The notes: generated from the letters alone by a model not told the origin. A stretch of DNA of 64,000 nucleotides from an uncultured PS1 clade bacterium (GCA_902626605.1 CACOFZ010000004.1:1-64000), one strand, 5' to 3'. Counted from the stretch's first letter, positions 31,911-42,979 are shown. A program made the numbers and translations.

Positions 31911-32655
31911 TATTAAATCTTTCATAGCCATTTTTATCAATTTCTTCAGCAAGCTCTGGTCCACCAGATTCAATAATTGATCCATTAATAAAAACATGGA
32001 CAATATCAGGTTGTATTCTCTCTAATAGTCTTTGATAATGGGTGATAATAAGCATGCTATTTTTTTTACTTCTAGTAGAATTAACTGCATCAGCCACTAT
32101 TTTAAATGCATCAACATCTAGGCCAGAGTCTGTTTCATCTAATATTGCAAGTGAAGGTTCCAACATCATTAATTGAAGAGCTTCATTTCTCTTTTTTTCA
32201 CCACCTGAAAATCCAACATTAAGTTGACGCTTTAAATTTTCATCCGAGATGCCCAATAATTTAGACTTTTCCTTGATTAACTTTAAAAAATCACCAGGTT
32301 TTATCGGATCTAGGCCATTATACTGCCTGTTGCTTTCTAAGGCAGTTTTAATAAAATTTATATTTGTTACACCAGGAATTTCAACTGGATATTGGAAAGC
32401 CAAAAAAATTCCTTTATTGGCTCTTTCATCAGGAGAAAATTTTAAAAGATTTTCTCCAGAAAAAGATATTTTTCCATTTGTAATATTATATCCCTCCTTT
32501 CCCGCTAGAACATTTGATAATGTCGATTTTCCGCAACCATTTGGGCCCATAAGAGCATGAACCTCTCCCTTATTAATATTAAGATTAAGATTCTTAATTA
32601 TACATTTGTCCTCTACGGAAATCGATAGATCCTTAATTTTTAGAAAGTTTTTCAT
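31903..32655 (-). CDS. sufC: Fe-S cluster assembly ATPase SufC
   Basis: ABC ATPase: ALMGPNGCGKSTLSNVLAG, NVGFSGGEKKRNEALQL, AILDETDSGLDVDA. Confidence 0.97.
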   Translation of the reverse strand: MKNFLKIKDLSISVEDKCIIKNLNLNINKGEVHALMGPNGCGKSTLSNVLAGKEGYNITNGKISFSGENLLKFSPDERANKGIFLAFQYPVEIPGVTNINFIKTALESNRQYNGLDPIKPGDFLKLIKEKSKLLGISDENLKRQLNVGFSGGEKKRNEALQLMMLEPSLAILDETDSGLDVDAFKIVADAVNSTRSKKNSMLIITHYQRLLERIQPDIVHVFINGSIIESGGPELAEEIDKNGYERFNNA

Positions 32656-34103
32656 TAGCCGACGCTTCCTTCAAGACTAACACTCAAGAGTCTTTGAGCT
32701 TCTACAGCAAACTCCATAGGAAGTTTTTGAAGAACATCTTTGCAAAAACCATTAACTATTAGGGATACTGCCTCTTCTTCATTTAAACCCCTTTGTCTGC
32801 AATAAAATAGTTGGTCATCAGAAATTTTTGAGGATGTTGCCTCATGTTCAACTATAGAGTTTATGTTCTTAGATTGAATGTAAGGTATTGTATTTGCTGA
32901 ACAACTATCAGTGAGAAGGAGCGAGTCACATTGAGTAAAATTCCTACTATTTTTTGATTTAGGATGAATTGAAACCAAACCTCTGTATGTATTTGATGAG
33001 TTACCGGTTGAAATACCTTTTGAAATTATTCGGCTTGAGGTATTTTTACCTAAATGTATCATTTTAGTTCCGCTATCAACTTGCTGATAATTATTTGATA
33101 CTGCAATTGAATAAAACTCACCTGATGAATTATCTCCCTTCAAAACACAACTTGGGTATTTCCAAGTAATAGCTGAACCAGTTTCAACTTGTGTCCAAGA
33201 AATTTTGGAATTATTACCTCTGCAATCGCCTCTTTTGGTAACGAAATTGTAAACACCTCCTTTACCGTTTTCATCACCAGGGTACCAATTTTGAACAGTT
33301 GAGTATTTTATCTCTGCCCCTTCTAGAGCAACTAACTCGACAACTGCAGCATGTAATTGATGTTCATCACGCATTGGTGCAGTACATCCTTCAAGGTAAC
33401 TTACATATGAGTCTTTATCGGCAATAACTAGAGTTCTCTCAAATTGACCAGTTCCTGCAGCGTTAATTCGAAAATATGTTGATAATTCCATTGGGCATTT
33501 TACTCCTGGGGGAATGTAAACAAAGCTTCCATCTGAAAAAACTGCTGAATTAAGTGCTGCAAAGTAATTATCTGTTCTTGGTATTACAGTTCCAAGATAT
33601 TTTCTTATCAAATCTGGATATTCTACTACTGCTTCCGAAAACGAACAAAAAATAACACCGTCTTCTTTGAGCTTTTCTTTAAAGGTTGTTCCAACAGAAA
33701 CACTATCAAAGACAGCGTCAACAGCTACACCAGCAAGCCACTCTTGTTCCTTAAGAGGAATACCAAGTTTGTTATACGTCTCAAGTAATTTAGGATCAAC
33801 ATCGTCAAGACTTTCAATTTTTTCGGTTTTCTTCGGAGCTGCGTAATAATAAGAATCCTGATAATCAATGGCTGGATATCTTACACTTGACCAATTAGGC
33901 TCCTTCATAGTAAGCCATTTTTTATAAGCAGCGAGTCTCCATTCTAAAAGCCACTTTGGTTCATTTTTTTTATTCGATATAAACTTAACAATTTCCTCAT
34001 TAAGACCTTTTGGAGCAAAGTCTGAGTCAATTTCAGTTTCAAAGCCATACTCATAAGGGTCTTTAAAATCTTTATCAGTTAATTTCTCTTGGTTATCTGA
34101 CAC
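32655..34103 (-). CDS. sufB: Fe-S cluster assembly protein SufB
   Basis: 482 aa; [73 protein letters not shown]. Confidence 0.97.
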   Translation of the reverse strand: MSDNQEKLTDKDFKDPYEYGFETEIDSDFAPKGLNEEIVKFISNKKNEPKWLLEWRLAAYKKWLTMKEPNWSSVRYPAIDYQDSYYYAAPKKTEKIESLDDVDPKLLETYNKLGIPLKEQEWLAGVAVDAVFDSVSVGTTFKEKLKEDGVIFCSFSEAVVEYPDLIRKYLGTVIPRTDNYFAALNSAVFSDGSFVYIPPGVKCPMELSTYFRINAAGTGQFERTLVIADKDSYVSYLEGCTAPMRDEHQLHAAVVELVALEGAEIKYSTVQNWYPGDENGKGGVYNFVTKRGDCRGNNSKISWTQVETGSAITWKYPSCVLKGDNSSGEFYSIAVSNNYQQVDSGTKMIHLGKNTSSRIISKGISTGNSSNTYRGLVSIHPKSKNSRNFTQCDSLLLTDSCSANTIPYIQSKNINSIVEHEATSSKISDDQLFYCRQRGLNEEEAVSLIVNGFCKDVLQKLPMEFAVEAQRLLSVSLEGSVG

Positions 34104-35217
34104 TTTTTACTCCAATATAGTTTTCTTTAAAAATATCTTCAAAAAAATTCAAAAGATTAGTTATGTGACTTTTTCTTGTTGCCCATCCAAGGCTAATTCT
34201 TATTGCATTGCTGGAAATTTTATCATCTACATTCATTGCTTTTAATACATGACTCTTTTTTACTTTTCCAGAACTACATGCCGATCCTGAACTTACTGAA
34301 TAACCGGCTAAATCTAATTTCATTAACATTGTATCGGCTTTAATATCTGGAAATGCAAAAAGTGATGTATTTGGTAATCTTTTCGAATTACCTCCAAAAA
34401 TAAAACCACCAAAACTCTTAATATTTTTTTCTAAAATATTTATATATTCTTTCAATTTTTGGTTTTCAGCACAAATTTCATCAATTAGTTTCGCACATTC
34501 ACCAAAGGCTGTTATTCCTATTAAATTTTCAGTGCCGCCTCTTAACCCAAACTCTTGACCTCCCCCTAACATTGTAGGAATAATTTTTTTTATATCTTCG
34601 TTTATTATTATTGCACCAGAACCGGCGAAGGCTCCGACCTTATGAGCCGAAAGGGCCATAAAATGAATATTTAACTCATCAAAGTTAATTTTTACTTTTC
34701 CATAGGCTTGAACAGCATCACAAAACAAATAACTCTTATACTTTTTAACGATATCTGAGATTTCTCTAATTGGTTGAATGATACCAGTTTCATTATTTGC
34801 AAACATTACACAAACCAGAGCAGGCCCCTTTTGAAGCATTGATTCCAATTTATCAAGATTAACAATACCATTCTCATCTACTTCAAGGATTTCAATAGTA
34901 GAGTTTGTTTTTTTTGCTGACTCAAAGACCGCTATATGTTCGGTGGAATTTATTATTATTCTTCCGGGATTTTGATTTAAAGCAATATCAATTGCTTCGG
35001 TACCACCACTAGTGAAGATAACATTTTCTGCATTAGTATTTAATGAATTTGCGATATAAACTCTTGAATTTTCAATTAAATCTCTCATAGTTCTTCCTTC
35101 TTCATGTATAGAAGAAGGGTTCCCATAAGATTTATTAATGTTCTCAATAAGATTAAAGGCTTCTCTTCTTATCAAGGATGAAGCATTGTAATCAAAATAT
35201 ATTCTTTCAGTTTCCAT
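34093..35217 (-). CDS. Cysteine desulfurase, NifS/IscS-like (second desulfurase in SUF cluster)
   Basis: [63 protein letters not shown]. Start placed at METERIYFD. Confidence 0.9.
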   Translation of the reverse strand: METERIYFDYNASSLIRREAFNLIENINKSYGNPSSIHEEGRTMRDLIENSRVYIANSLNTNAENVIFTSGGTEAIDIALNQNPGRIIINSTEHIAVFESAKKTNSTIEILEVDENGIVNLDKLESMLQKGPALVCVMFANNETGIIQPIREISDIVKKYKSYLFCDAVQAYGKVKINFDELNIHFMALSAHKVGAFAGSGAIIINEDIKKIIPTMLGGGQEFGLRGGTENLIGITAFGECAKLIDEICAENQKLKEYINILEKNIKSFGGFIFGGNSKRLPNTSLFAFPDIKADTMLMKLDLAGYSVSSGSACSSGKVKKSHVLKAMNVDDKISSNAIRISLGWATRKSHITNLLNFFEDIFKENYIGVKSVR

Positions 35218-35221
35218 AATC

Positions 35222-35668
35222 TTAATAATCAAACGCTCTTGGTGGAGAAGACCTACCAAGAACATTTCCTTTAATAATATCTCTTAGAGAAATTTGACCT
35301 AAAAATAATTCAATATGCCTACTTAGCTCATCCCATAAGTCATGTGTCATACACCTTCCAGAAACTCCGGTGCAAGATCCTGACTTTGAAACACACCCTT
35401 TTGCCTCCATTTTTCCTTCAACAATGTTAACAATATCTGCAATCATAATTTTTTCTGGACTTGCTGCTAATTTATAGCCACCATTAGGTCCTCTTACACC
35501 AATAATTAATCCTTCTCTTTTAAGCTTAAGTAGTATTTGTTCTAAATAAGTCGATGAGATATTTTGTCTCACAGCGATATCAGATATTTTTACATACCCA
35601 TTATCACCCTCCATAGCTAAATCTGTTAAAGCTAAAACCGCATACCTTCCTTTAGTTGTTAGTTTCAT
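35222..35668 (-). CDS. iscR: Rrf2-family Fe-S responsive regulator IscR
   Basis: MKLTTKGRYAVLALTDLAM, LEQILLKLKREGLIIGVRGPNGGYKLA, Cys ligand segment CVSKSGSCTGVSGRCMTHDLW. Confidence 0.92.
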   Translation of the reverse strand: MKLTTKGRYAVLALTDLAMEGDNGYVKISDIAVRQNISSTYLEQILLKLKREGLIIGVRGPNGGYKLAASPEKIMIADIVNIVEGKMEAKGCVSKSGSCTGVSGRCMTHDLWDELSRHIELFLGQISLRDIIKGNVLGRSSPPRAFDY

Positions 35669-35748
35669 CGCTATACCTATTTTTTTTTAAATTCTTATGC
35701 ATCAATCCTATCAATGTGATAGAAGACAATTTAAGTAATTTTGAGTTT

Positions 35749-35777
35749 TTAATATATTTTCCGAGTATTTTTGTCAA
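35749..35777 (-). promoter_or_regulatory. Candidate sigma70 promoter of the isc/suf operon
   Basis: rc TTGACA-N17-TATTAA (alternatively TATATT at spacing 15) within TTCTTGACAAAAATACTCGGAAAATATATTAA upstream of iscR. Confidence 0.55.
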
Positions 35778-35838
35778 GAACTAGGAAAAAACTTTAATTT
35801 TATGCAATTATTAGGAAACTAAAAGGGTCAGAAATAAA

Positions 35839-36498
35839 ATGCCAGAAGTAATATACAGCGGACCAGATGGTCGTCTAGAGGGAAGAATACACACAGTTGA
35901 AGGAAGAAGATCACCTGTTGCTCTTATTTTACATCCATTACCTCAATTTGGCGGTAATATGAATAATCCAATTATTTACCATATATATCAAACTTTTCTT
36001 AAAAGAGGTTTTTCGGTTTTAAGATTTAATTTTAGATCGGTTGGAAAAAGTCAAGGAACCTTTGATCAAGGAGTTGGCGAATTATCAGATGCTGCAGCAT
36101 CTTTGGATTGGTTACAATCACAAGTTCCAGATTCAAGAGGTTGCTGGGTTGCTGGATATTCTTTTGGGGCGTGGATAGCTATGCAGTTATTAATGAGAAG
36201 GCCTGAAATAGAGGGTTTTATATCTATTGCACCTCCGGCGAATATGTATGACTTTAATTTTCTTGCACCATGTCCATCATCAGGAATTATAATGCATGGA
36301 CAAGAAGATAAAGTTGTTCCTGAGGAAGATGTTCTAAGGTTGGTTGAAAAGCTTCAAGCACAAAAAAATATCGAGGTTGAGTACGAGAGTATTCCTAAGG
36401 CCAATCATTTTTTTGAAAAGGAACATGATATCCTAGTTAATAAAGTTAACAGTTATCTCGATACACGTTTAGTTAGTTCTGATTTTGATATAGTTTAA
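35839..36498 (+). CDS. Alpha/beta hydrolase
   Basis: ILHPLPQFGGNMNNPIIYHIYQTFLKRGFSVLRFNFRSVGKSQGTFD, nucleophile elbow GYSFG. Confidence 0.88.
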   Translation: MPEVIYSGPDGRLEGRIHTVEGRRSPVALILHPLPQFGGNMNNPIIYHIYQTFLKRGFSVLRFNFRSVGKSQGTFDQGVGELSDAAASLDWLQSQVPDSRGCWVAGYSFGAWIAMQLLMRRPEIEGFISIAPPANMYDFNFLAPCPSSGIIMHGQEDKVVPEEDVLRLVEKLQAQKNIEVEYESIPKANHFFEKEHDILVNKVNSYLDTRLVSSDFDIV

Positions 36499-36513
36499 AT
36501 TAAAGGCCATAAT

Positions 36514-37743
36514 ATGTATAAATACAAATCAGAGTTTCTAAAATTTATTAATGAAAGAGGATACCTAAATCAAATTAGTGATCCTGAAAATTTAGATAAT
36601 GCCTTCCGTAATAAATCTGTTACCGCATATATAGGTTTTGATTGTACAGCTCCAAGTTTGCATATTGGATCATTGATACAAATAATGTTATTAAGACATC
36701 TTCAAAATTTTGGACATAATCCAATAATACTTATTGGTGGAGGTACCAGTAAAGTTGGTGATCCTTCATTAAAGGATAAATCAAGATCACTATTATCAGA
36801 GGAAGACATCAATAAAAATCTTCAAGGTATTCAGAAAACTTTCGGTAGATTTATTGATCTCAAAAAAAAAGGAACAAAAATAGTTAATAATAATGACTGG
36901 CTTGGAAAGCTAAATTACATTGATTTCTTAAGAAATGTTGGAAGTAATTTTTCTGTAAATAGAATGCTTTCCTTTGACTCAGTCAAACTTCGCCTAGAGA
37001 GAGAACAACCACTATCATTTCTTGAATTTAATTATATGGTTATGCAAGGTTATGATTTTTATGAATTAAATAAAAGATATGAATGTATTTTACAAATGGG
37101 TGGTTCAGACCAATGGGGAAATATTGTTTGCGGTATTGATTTAGCTAGAAGACTGTCTGGAACAAGTTTATATGGCCTTACAACACCTCTTTTAACTACC
37201 TCATCTGGACAAAAAATGGGTAAAACTGAAAACGGAGCAATTTGGCTTAATTATGAGAAAGATAATAAAGAATTTTCTACTCACCCACGTGATTTTTGGA
37301 ATTATTGGAGAGATAAAACTGAAAATGATCTTATAGGTAAATGGATGAGACTATTTACTGATTTATCATTAGATGAGATCAAAAAATATGAAAGCCTAGA
37401 AGGTGAAGATGTAGAAAAAGCTAAAGAAGTTTTGGCAACCAAAATTACAGAAACTGTTCATGGAAAAGACTCAGACTGGAACAGTAATGAAATATTTTAT
37501 ATTTCCAAAGACTTAATTAATAAAGGTGTTGGATTGTTGAGTTTCCTATCTCCAGAATTTCTAAATCTTACTAAATCAAATAGTGAGTCTAGAAGATTCG
37601 TTAAGTCTCAAGCCATAAAAATTAATGGAAGAATAATATCTGATGAAAAATATATTCTAAATCTATCTGATTTTAATCAAGAGAAGGATATATTGATTTC
37701 TCTCGGTAAAAAGAAAAAAATTATCGTCAGAGTTGAAAAATAA
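36514..37743 (+). CDS. tyrS: Tyrosine--tRNA ligase
   Basis: TAYIGFDCTAPSLHIGSLIQIMLLRHLQ, QMGGSDQWGNIVCG, KMGKTENGAIWL. Confidence 0.96.
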   Translation: MYKYKSEFLKFINERGYLNQISDPENLDNAFRNKSVTAYIGFDCTAPSLHIGSLIQIMLLRHLQNFGHNPIILIGGGTSKVGDPSLKDKSRSLLSEEDINKNLQGIQKTFGRFIDLKKKGTKIVNNNDWLGKLNYIDFLRNVGSNFSVNRMLSFDSVKLRLEREQPLSFLEFNYMVMQGYDFYELNKRYECILQMGGSDQWGNIVCGIDLARRLSGTSLYGLTTPLLTTSSGQKMGKTENGAIWLNYEKDNKEFSTHPRDFWNYWRDKTENDLIGKWMRLFTDLSLDEIKKYESLEGEDVEKAKEVLATKITETVHGKDSDWNSNEIFYISKDLINKGVGLLSFLSPEFLNLTKSNSESRRFVKSQAIKINGRIISDEKYILNLSDFNQEKDILISLGKKKKIIVRVEK

Positions 37744-37744
37744 T

Positions 37745-40231
37745 TTAGAAAATTCTCTGTAATATTCCTGGAGTCAAAATTGAAAGAGGGTTGCTTTGAA
37801 TATTAATTAATCCATTTTCATCTTCATAAATTTGATACTTAATGCCTATTAATCCCTCTCCTTTATTATCACCTTTAAAAAGACCACCCAGAAGAGGAAT
37901 TTTTGAAGGCACCATATTTATACTTGCCAGAGGAACAAGTGTTCCTTCAATATTTGTTAATTCCGAAAATCCATAAATACCTGATATTGACATTCCAAGA
38001 GAGTTATCGAAAATTGGTAAATCGCTTTTAGCCTTTATTACACCATCACCAATAAAAACACCTTTTGAGTTAATATTTATTTTCGCTGAGGCCGATTTAA
38101 ATTCGATGCCTGAGTTATTATCAAAAGTTAAATTAGGTATAGATATATTTAATAGCTTAGCAAAAATTGGAAGTTGTAAAATAGAAAATTCACCCACATT
38201 TAAATTACCTGAAAAAGTTTCAAGACCGTCTAATTCTTTAATATTGGCTTTATAATTTATAGGACCGCCTACTAAATTAATATTTAATCCTAAAACCTCA
38301 ATTAAACTTTCAAAATTTTTAGTAAAAAATTTTATTTCTTTTGTATTTTTATTCTCTGATAACTCCCCAAAAATGATCGACTCATCATTTAAAAAAACCC
38401 TCATAGATAGATCGTTAAGTTTATTTAATTTTTTATTATAAAAAAATTGGGCATTTTTAAAATTAAGTTTTGATTTTGACTTCAGCTCATTAAAGAAAAT
38501 ATTAATCATTATATTCTCATTATTACTACGGGAATTAGGAACATTTATAAGTTTTGATAAACCATCCCTACCTATACTTAAAATATCGCCTAATATTGAT
38601 AATTCTAATAATGAGGAGAAATTATTGCTATATTTCAATGAAAAGTTATTAGAAATACTATCCTTGGATGAATAGGTTTTTAATTTTTCTAATCTAATAT
38701 TTGTAATCCTATTATTTTTAAATTTAAAATTTCCATCTACTTCTATTAGGGGACCATCAATTATAAAATTATAAAAATTAATTTCTTCATTATCAAAAAA
38801 ATTTATATTGGTTTTTAAAAACATTGATGAAAATTTTGGTTTGGCCCAATCAAGAATATAAGATTCTATTTTAGTATTTCTAAAATCAAGAAATAAATCC
38901 CCTTCCTTTAAATCAAACGAATTTCCTATAAAATTTGCCTCAACATCAACTTTTCCCGAAAATTTTAACTTATCTCCAATAAAATTATTAAACATTTTAT
39001 CGCTAATGGATCCTGACAAGGAGATTAATGTAGAATTAGTTTTTTTCTTAAAATCCTGCTCCCAAATTAAATTTAGGCTCTGATTACTAGAATTTATTTT
39101 ACCAACTATATCCAAACCATTGTTTGTAAGATCTATTGTTAATAAACTACTCTTAAAATCTCTTGAAAAAATATTGTTTACTCTAACATCAGTAAGATTT
39201 GTCTTCGAGTTGATAATAAATTCTTCAAATTTTAATTTTGATTTTAATGGAAAATTAAATTGAACTTTCAGCTCAGAATTTGCAGAAATATCTTCAAGTT
39301 TTAAGGGAACAAATCTTTTAAAATTTCTTGGATGTTGAAAGATAAAAATCATTACATCATTGATCGAACCTTTTGCGTTAATTAAAATTTCTGCTGGACC
39401 ATGTTTTTTTGTGATCTCCTTTGCAATAAATTTACTATTAAAAATATCTATTGATTGATGTTTTTTTCCTAAAACCTCTCCTTTTTCCAGATTAACCTCA
39501 AAAGACTCTCCATCTAAAATTGCATTGCCTGAAGAATTGTAAATAGAATCCATTTCTTTAAGAAATGAAATGGTCATATCGTTAAAATTAAATTTTAGAT
39601 TTATGTCTTTCTTAGCAAGTTTTTTTGAAATTTTAAAAGAGTCTAAGGGAATATCAGCCTTTAAAGATAAGTCATTGATTAATCCATTTGATAAATTTTT
39701 CTGAACCCAATTTTTTGCGCCATTAGCTGTATTTGATGGCCAAAGACTTTTTATTAAAGATACAGGTATCAATGATCCTGATGCATTAATTTCTAATTTA
39801 TTGGAATTAATTTTTCCATTTGTTTTAACAATTATTGAATCATATTTTTTTATAGGCTGATCATTATTATTAGTTAAATAAGATGAAAAAGTATAATTGT
39901 TTTTAAAACTTATAGTATTAACTAAATTTGTTTTAGCCTCAGATACTAGTAGATATTTTTTTTTATCTTGATAATTAATTAAATTTATTTTTATTTTTGC
40001 ATTTATAGTTCTTCGGTCATTATCAAGATATAAAATTGCTTCTAAAAAATTATTTTCATAATCATCAATTTTACTCATCAAAAGAGGTTTTATAATAAAT
40101 TCTATTGGTTTTATATTGATGAAGGAAAAAGAGAGTTGCAATAGAAAAAAAGAAACAATAAAAATGAAAAATCCAAATATACTAGAGAATAATTTTATTA
40201 TATTTTGATAAAGTAAAAACATTTTAAACAA
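37745..40231 (-). CDS. AsmA-like/DUF3971-type large envelope protein (YhdP-like)
   Basis: 828 aa, N-terminal TM segment then beta-rich repeats; C-terminal GIYGFSELTNIEGTLVPLASINMVPSKIPLLGGLFKGDNKGEGLIGIKY pattern. Confidence 0.75.
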   Translation of the reverse strand: MFKMFLLYQNIIKLFSSIFGFFIFIVSFFLLQLSFSFINIKPIEFIIKPLLMSKIDDYENNFLEAILYLDNDRRTINAKIKINLINYQDKKKYLLVSEAKTNLVNTISFKNNYTFSSYLTNNNDQPIKKYDSIIVKTNGKINSNKLEINASGSLIPVSLIKSLWPSNTANGAKNWVQKNLSNGLINDLSLKADIPLDSFKISKKLAKKDINLKFNFNDMTISFLKEMDSIYNSSGNAILDGESFEVNLEKGEVLGKKHQSIDIFNSKFIAKEITKKHGPAEILINAKGSINDVMIFIFQHPRNFKRFVPLKLEDISANSELKVQFNFPLKSKLKFEEFIINSKTNLTDVRVNNIFSRDFKSSLLTIDLTNNGLDIVGKINSSNQSLNLIWEQDFKKKTNSTLISLSGSISDKMFNNFIGDKLKFSGKVDVEANFIGNSFDLKEGDLFLDFRNTKIESYILDWAKPKFSSMFLKTNINFFDNEEINFYNFIIDGPLIEVDGNFKFKNNRITNIRLEKLKTYSSKDSISNNFSLKYSNNFSSLLELSILGDILSIGRDGLSKLINVPNSRSNNENIMINIFFNELKSKSKLNFKNAQFFYNKKLNKLNDLSMRVFLNDESIIFGELSENKNTKEIKFFTKNFESLIEVLGLNINLVGGPINYKANIKELDGLETFSGNLNVGEFSILQLPIFAKLLNISIPNLTFDNNSGIEFKSASAKININSKGVFIGDGVIKAKSDLPIFDNSLGMSISGIYGFSELTNIEGTLVPLASINMVPSKIPLLGGLFKGDNKGEGLIGIKYQIYEDENGLINIQSNPLSILTPGILQRIF

Positions 40232-40243
40232 GTAGGAACGCTA

Positions 40244-40717
40244 ATGACAAAAGAATTAAAAATTAACGATAATATACCAAATTTTACTCTCCCTTTAAGT
40301 GACGACAGCTTATTTAATTCTGAAGAATTAAAAAAGAAATTATATATTATTTATTTCTATCCAAAAGATAATACACCAGGTTGCACTAATGAGGCTAAAG
40401 ATTTTAGTTCTTTAAGGGAAGATTTTGATAAAATAGATGCTGAAATAATTGGAATTTCAAAAGATTCTATTAAAAAACATAAAAATTTTATTGAAAAACA
40501 GGGTCTTAAAATTAAATTGGCCTCAGACGAAGAAGGCAATGTTATAGAGAGTTTTGGTGTGTGGATTGAAAAAAAAATGTACGGCCGAACTTACATGGGA
40601 ATTGAGAGATCAACATTTATAATATCTCATGAAAAAAAAATATTAGAAATTTACAAAAAAGTGAAAGTTAAAAATCATGCAAATATTGTTTTGGAAAGAG
40701 CCAAGGAACTAATCTAA
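40244..40717 (+). CDS. bcp: Thioredoxin-dependent peroxiredoxin (Bcp type)
   Basis: FYPKDNTPGCTNEAKDF peroxidatic Cys motif, GISKDSIKKHKNFIEK. Confidence 0.92.
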   Translation: MTKELKINDNIPNFTLPLSDDSLFNSEELKKKLYIIYFYPKDNTPGCTNEAKDFSSLREDFDKIDAEIIGISKDSIKKHKNFIEKQGLKIKLASDEEGNVIESFGVWIEKKMYGRTYMGIERSTFIISHEKKILEIYKKVKVKNHANIVLERAKELI

Positions 40718-41810
40718 AATCTTTTTTGAAAGGGCAGCTCCTAAAAAAGAGTCTAAATCTCCATTTAAAACATTTTGTGGGTTAGTATCCTCTACTTCTG
40801 TTCTTAAATCTTTTACAAGTTGATAAGGTTGAAGAACATATGACCTTATTTGATGACCCCAACCAATCTCTGATCTACTATCAAGTTGTTCTTGAGAAAT
40901 CTCTTCTTTTTTTTGTAATTCAATCTCATATAATCTTGCTTTTAACATTGACCAAGCCGTGGCTTTATTTTTATGTTGTGATCTTTCGGCTTGACATTGA
41001 ACAGCGATTTTAGATGGTAGGTGTGTTATCCTTACAGCACTGTCTGTAGTATTAACATGCTGACCCCCTGCCCCAGATGATCTAAACGTATCGATTCTAC
41101 AATCAGACTCTTTCAAGTCTATTTCAATATTATCATCTACAACAGGGTATACCCAAACACTTGCGAAACTTGTATGTCTTCTTTTTTGAGAGTCAAATGG
41201 AGATATTCTAACCAACCTGTGAATACCAGATTCAGTTTTAAGCCATCCATATGCATTATTTCCATTAATTTTAATAGTCGCACTCTTTAAGCCAGCTTCC
41301 TCTCCAGGATTTTTTTCTACTAAATCAATAGAATAACCTTTATTCTCTCCCCACCTTATATACATTCTTAATAACATTTCGGCCCAATCTTGACTTTCGG
41401 TGCCTCCAGCTCCAGGGTGAATCTCAAGATAGGTTGAATTTTTATCAGCCTCACCAGATAGCATTGCTTCAAGACTACTAATTTTTGCTTTTTGTAAAAT
41501 TAAGTTTAGATTTTCTGTTTCTTCATTGATTACAGTTTGATCTTTTTCCTTTTCAGCTAATTCAATCATTAAAGTAGAGTCTTTTAGACTTTTTTCTAAT
41601 AACAGACAATTTTGAATTGTCTCTTCAATATTAGACCTCTCCCTCATTATCATCTGAGGATTATCATTTTCTTTCCAAAAACTATCTGAGTCTATAATAG
41701 AGTTTAATTCTTCGAGCCTTCTATTGGACAAATCCCAGTCAAAGATGCCCCCTTAAAAGAGAAATACATTCTTCAATTTCATCGATTATTTTTTGAATTT
41801 CATTTTTCAT
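40709..41810 (-). CDS. prfB: Peptide chain release factor 2, expressed via programmed +1 frameshift
   Basis: RF2 motifs (HPGAGGTESQDWAEM, SSGAGGQHVNTTDSAVR). Short upstream frame ATG (41808-41810) MKNEIQKIIDEIEECISLLRGHL ends at in-frame TGA within AGGGGG-CAT-CTT-TGA-C (TGA 41739-41741); +1 shift continues DWDLSNRRLEELN. Confidence 0.95.
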
Positions 41811-41821
41811 TAAAATTTATA

Positions 41822-42979
41822 TTACTTATAATTTTGGTTAATTGCATCAACAAATTTATCAGCTACATTTGATTGCCAATTTTTACTCCTAAGGTTGTTT
41901 CTATCCTTATTGTTAGTTATAAAACCTAATTCTACAAGTACACTTGGATAATTTGGTGACTTTAAAACAGCAAAACCAGCGTATCTATGAGGTCTTTTCA
42001 ATAATTGTGATTTCTCTTTAACTTTATTAACCAAAATTTCTGCAAATTCAAAAGAAGATTGGTTGGCTTTCTCAAAAGCTTTTTTAATCTGATGATCCTC
42101 AATTAAGTTTCTATTCTGAGTAAGATTTATTCCTATTAAGCCCTTTCTTGAAAAAATCGAACCTTTATTTTCTAAACTTGCAACTTTTTCAGCCTCTCTA
42201 TCCATTTTTTTCTCTGATAAGGTATAGACTGAAAAACCTCTAACAGAGTCTTTTTTTGAAGCATCCGCATGAATTGATATAAATAAATCTGCACCTTTCT
42301 TCTTAGCAAACTCTACCCTTTCTTTTAGTTCTATAAACTTATCGTTCTCTCTGGTTAAAAAAACACGATAGCCGTCATTTATTAACTTTTTTCTTAAAGT
42401 TTTAGAAAAATTTAGAACAATATCCTTTTCATTCAATATACCTTGAAAAGAAGTACCTGGATCTTTGCCTCCATGCCCTGGATCAATAACAATAGTTTTT
42501 CTTTTTTTTAAAGATTTTGATTTTTTAAAATATTTTTTTTTGCTCTCTTTTTTAGAATATAAATTATCTTTAATTATTTCTAGCTCAATATATAACATCC
42601 TTTTTTTGCCGCTACTTGGCTTTAATAATTTTGTTTTTATTTTTTTTAAAGGTTTATTGAGATCAAAAACAATACGAGATATATCGTTACTAAATGAACC
42701 GAATCTAACGTTTTTTACAATTCCTTTATTTGGTGGTAATGAAAAATCACTAGAAAAATTAATATTTGCTAAATCTACAACCAATCTACTGGGGTTCTTT
42801 AGAGAAAATACCTCATATTTTACTGGTTTATCACTTTCAAATATTACCCTTACACCCTCAGAAATGTTAATTATTCTTAGTTTTGATATTTCAGATAATT
42901 CAGTTGATAATAAATTTGATCCATTAAAAATAATAAAAAATGATACTAAAATTTTAAATATATTTTTATAAGATAACAT
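41822..42979 (-). CDS. amiC: N-acetylmuramoyl-L-alanine amidase with AMIN domain
   Basis: N-terminal AMIN-like domain (SRLVVDLANINFSS); amidase_3 motifs VIDPGHGGKDPGT, DLFISIHADAS, VLVELGFITN. Confidence 0.9.
   Translation of the reverse strand: MLSYKNIFKILVSFFIIFNGSNLLSTELSEISKLRIINISEGVRVIFESDKPVKYEVFSLKNPSRLVVDLANINFSSDFSLPPNKGIVKNVRFGSFSNDISRIVFDLNKPLKKIKTKLLKPSSGKKRMLYIELEIIKDNLYSKKESKKKYFKKSKSLKKRKTIVIDPGHGGKDPGTSFQGILNEKDIVLNFSKTLRKKLINDGYRVFLTRENDKFIELKERVEFAKKKGADLFISIHADASKKDSVRGFSVYTLSEKKMDREAEKVASLENKGSIFSRKGLIGINLTQNRNLIEDHQIKKAFEKANQSSFEFAEILVNKVKEKSQLLKRPHRYAGFAVLKSPNYPSVLVELGFITNNKDRNNLRSKNWQSNVADKFVDAINQNYK

Noticed and set aside
32249-32560. 103-aa plus-strand ORF
   Set aside because: Antisense to sufC.
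42465-42971. 168-aa plus-strand ORF
   Set aside because: Antisense to the amiC-like gene; composition (F/L/S-rich) is that expected from the reverse of a K/N-rich AT-rich gene.
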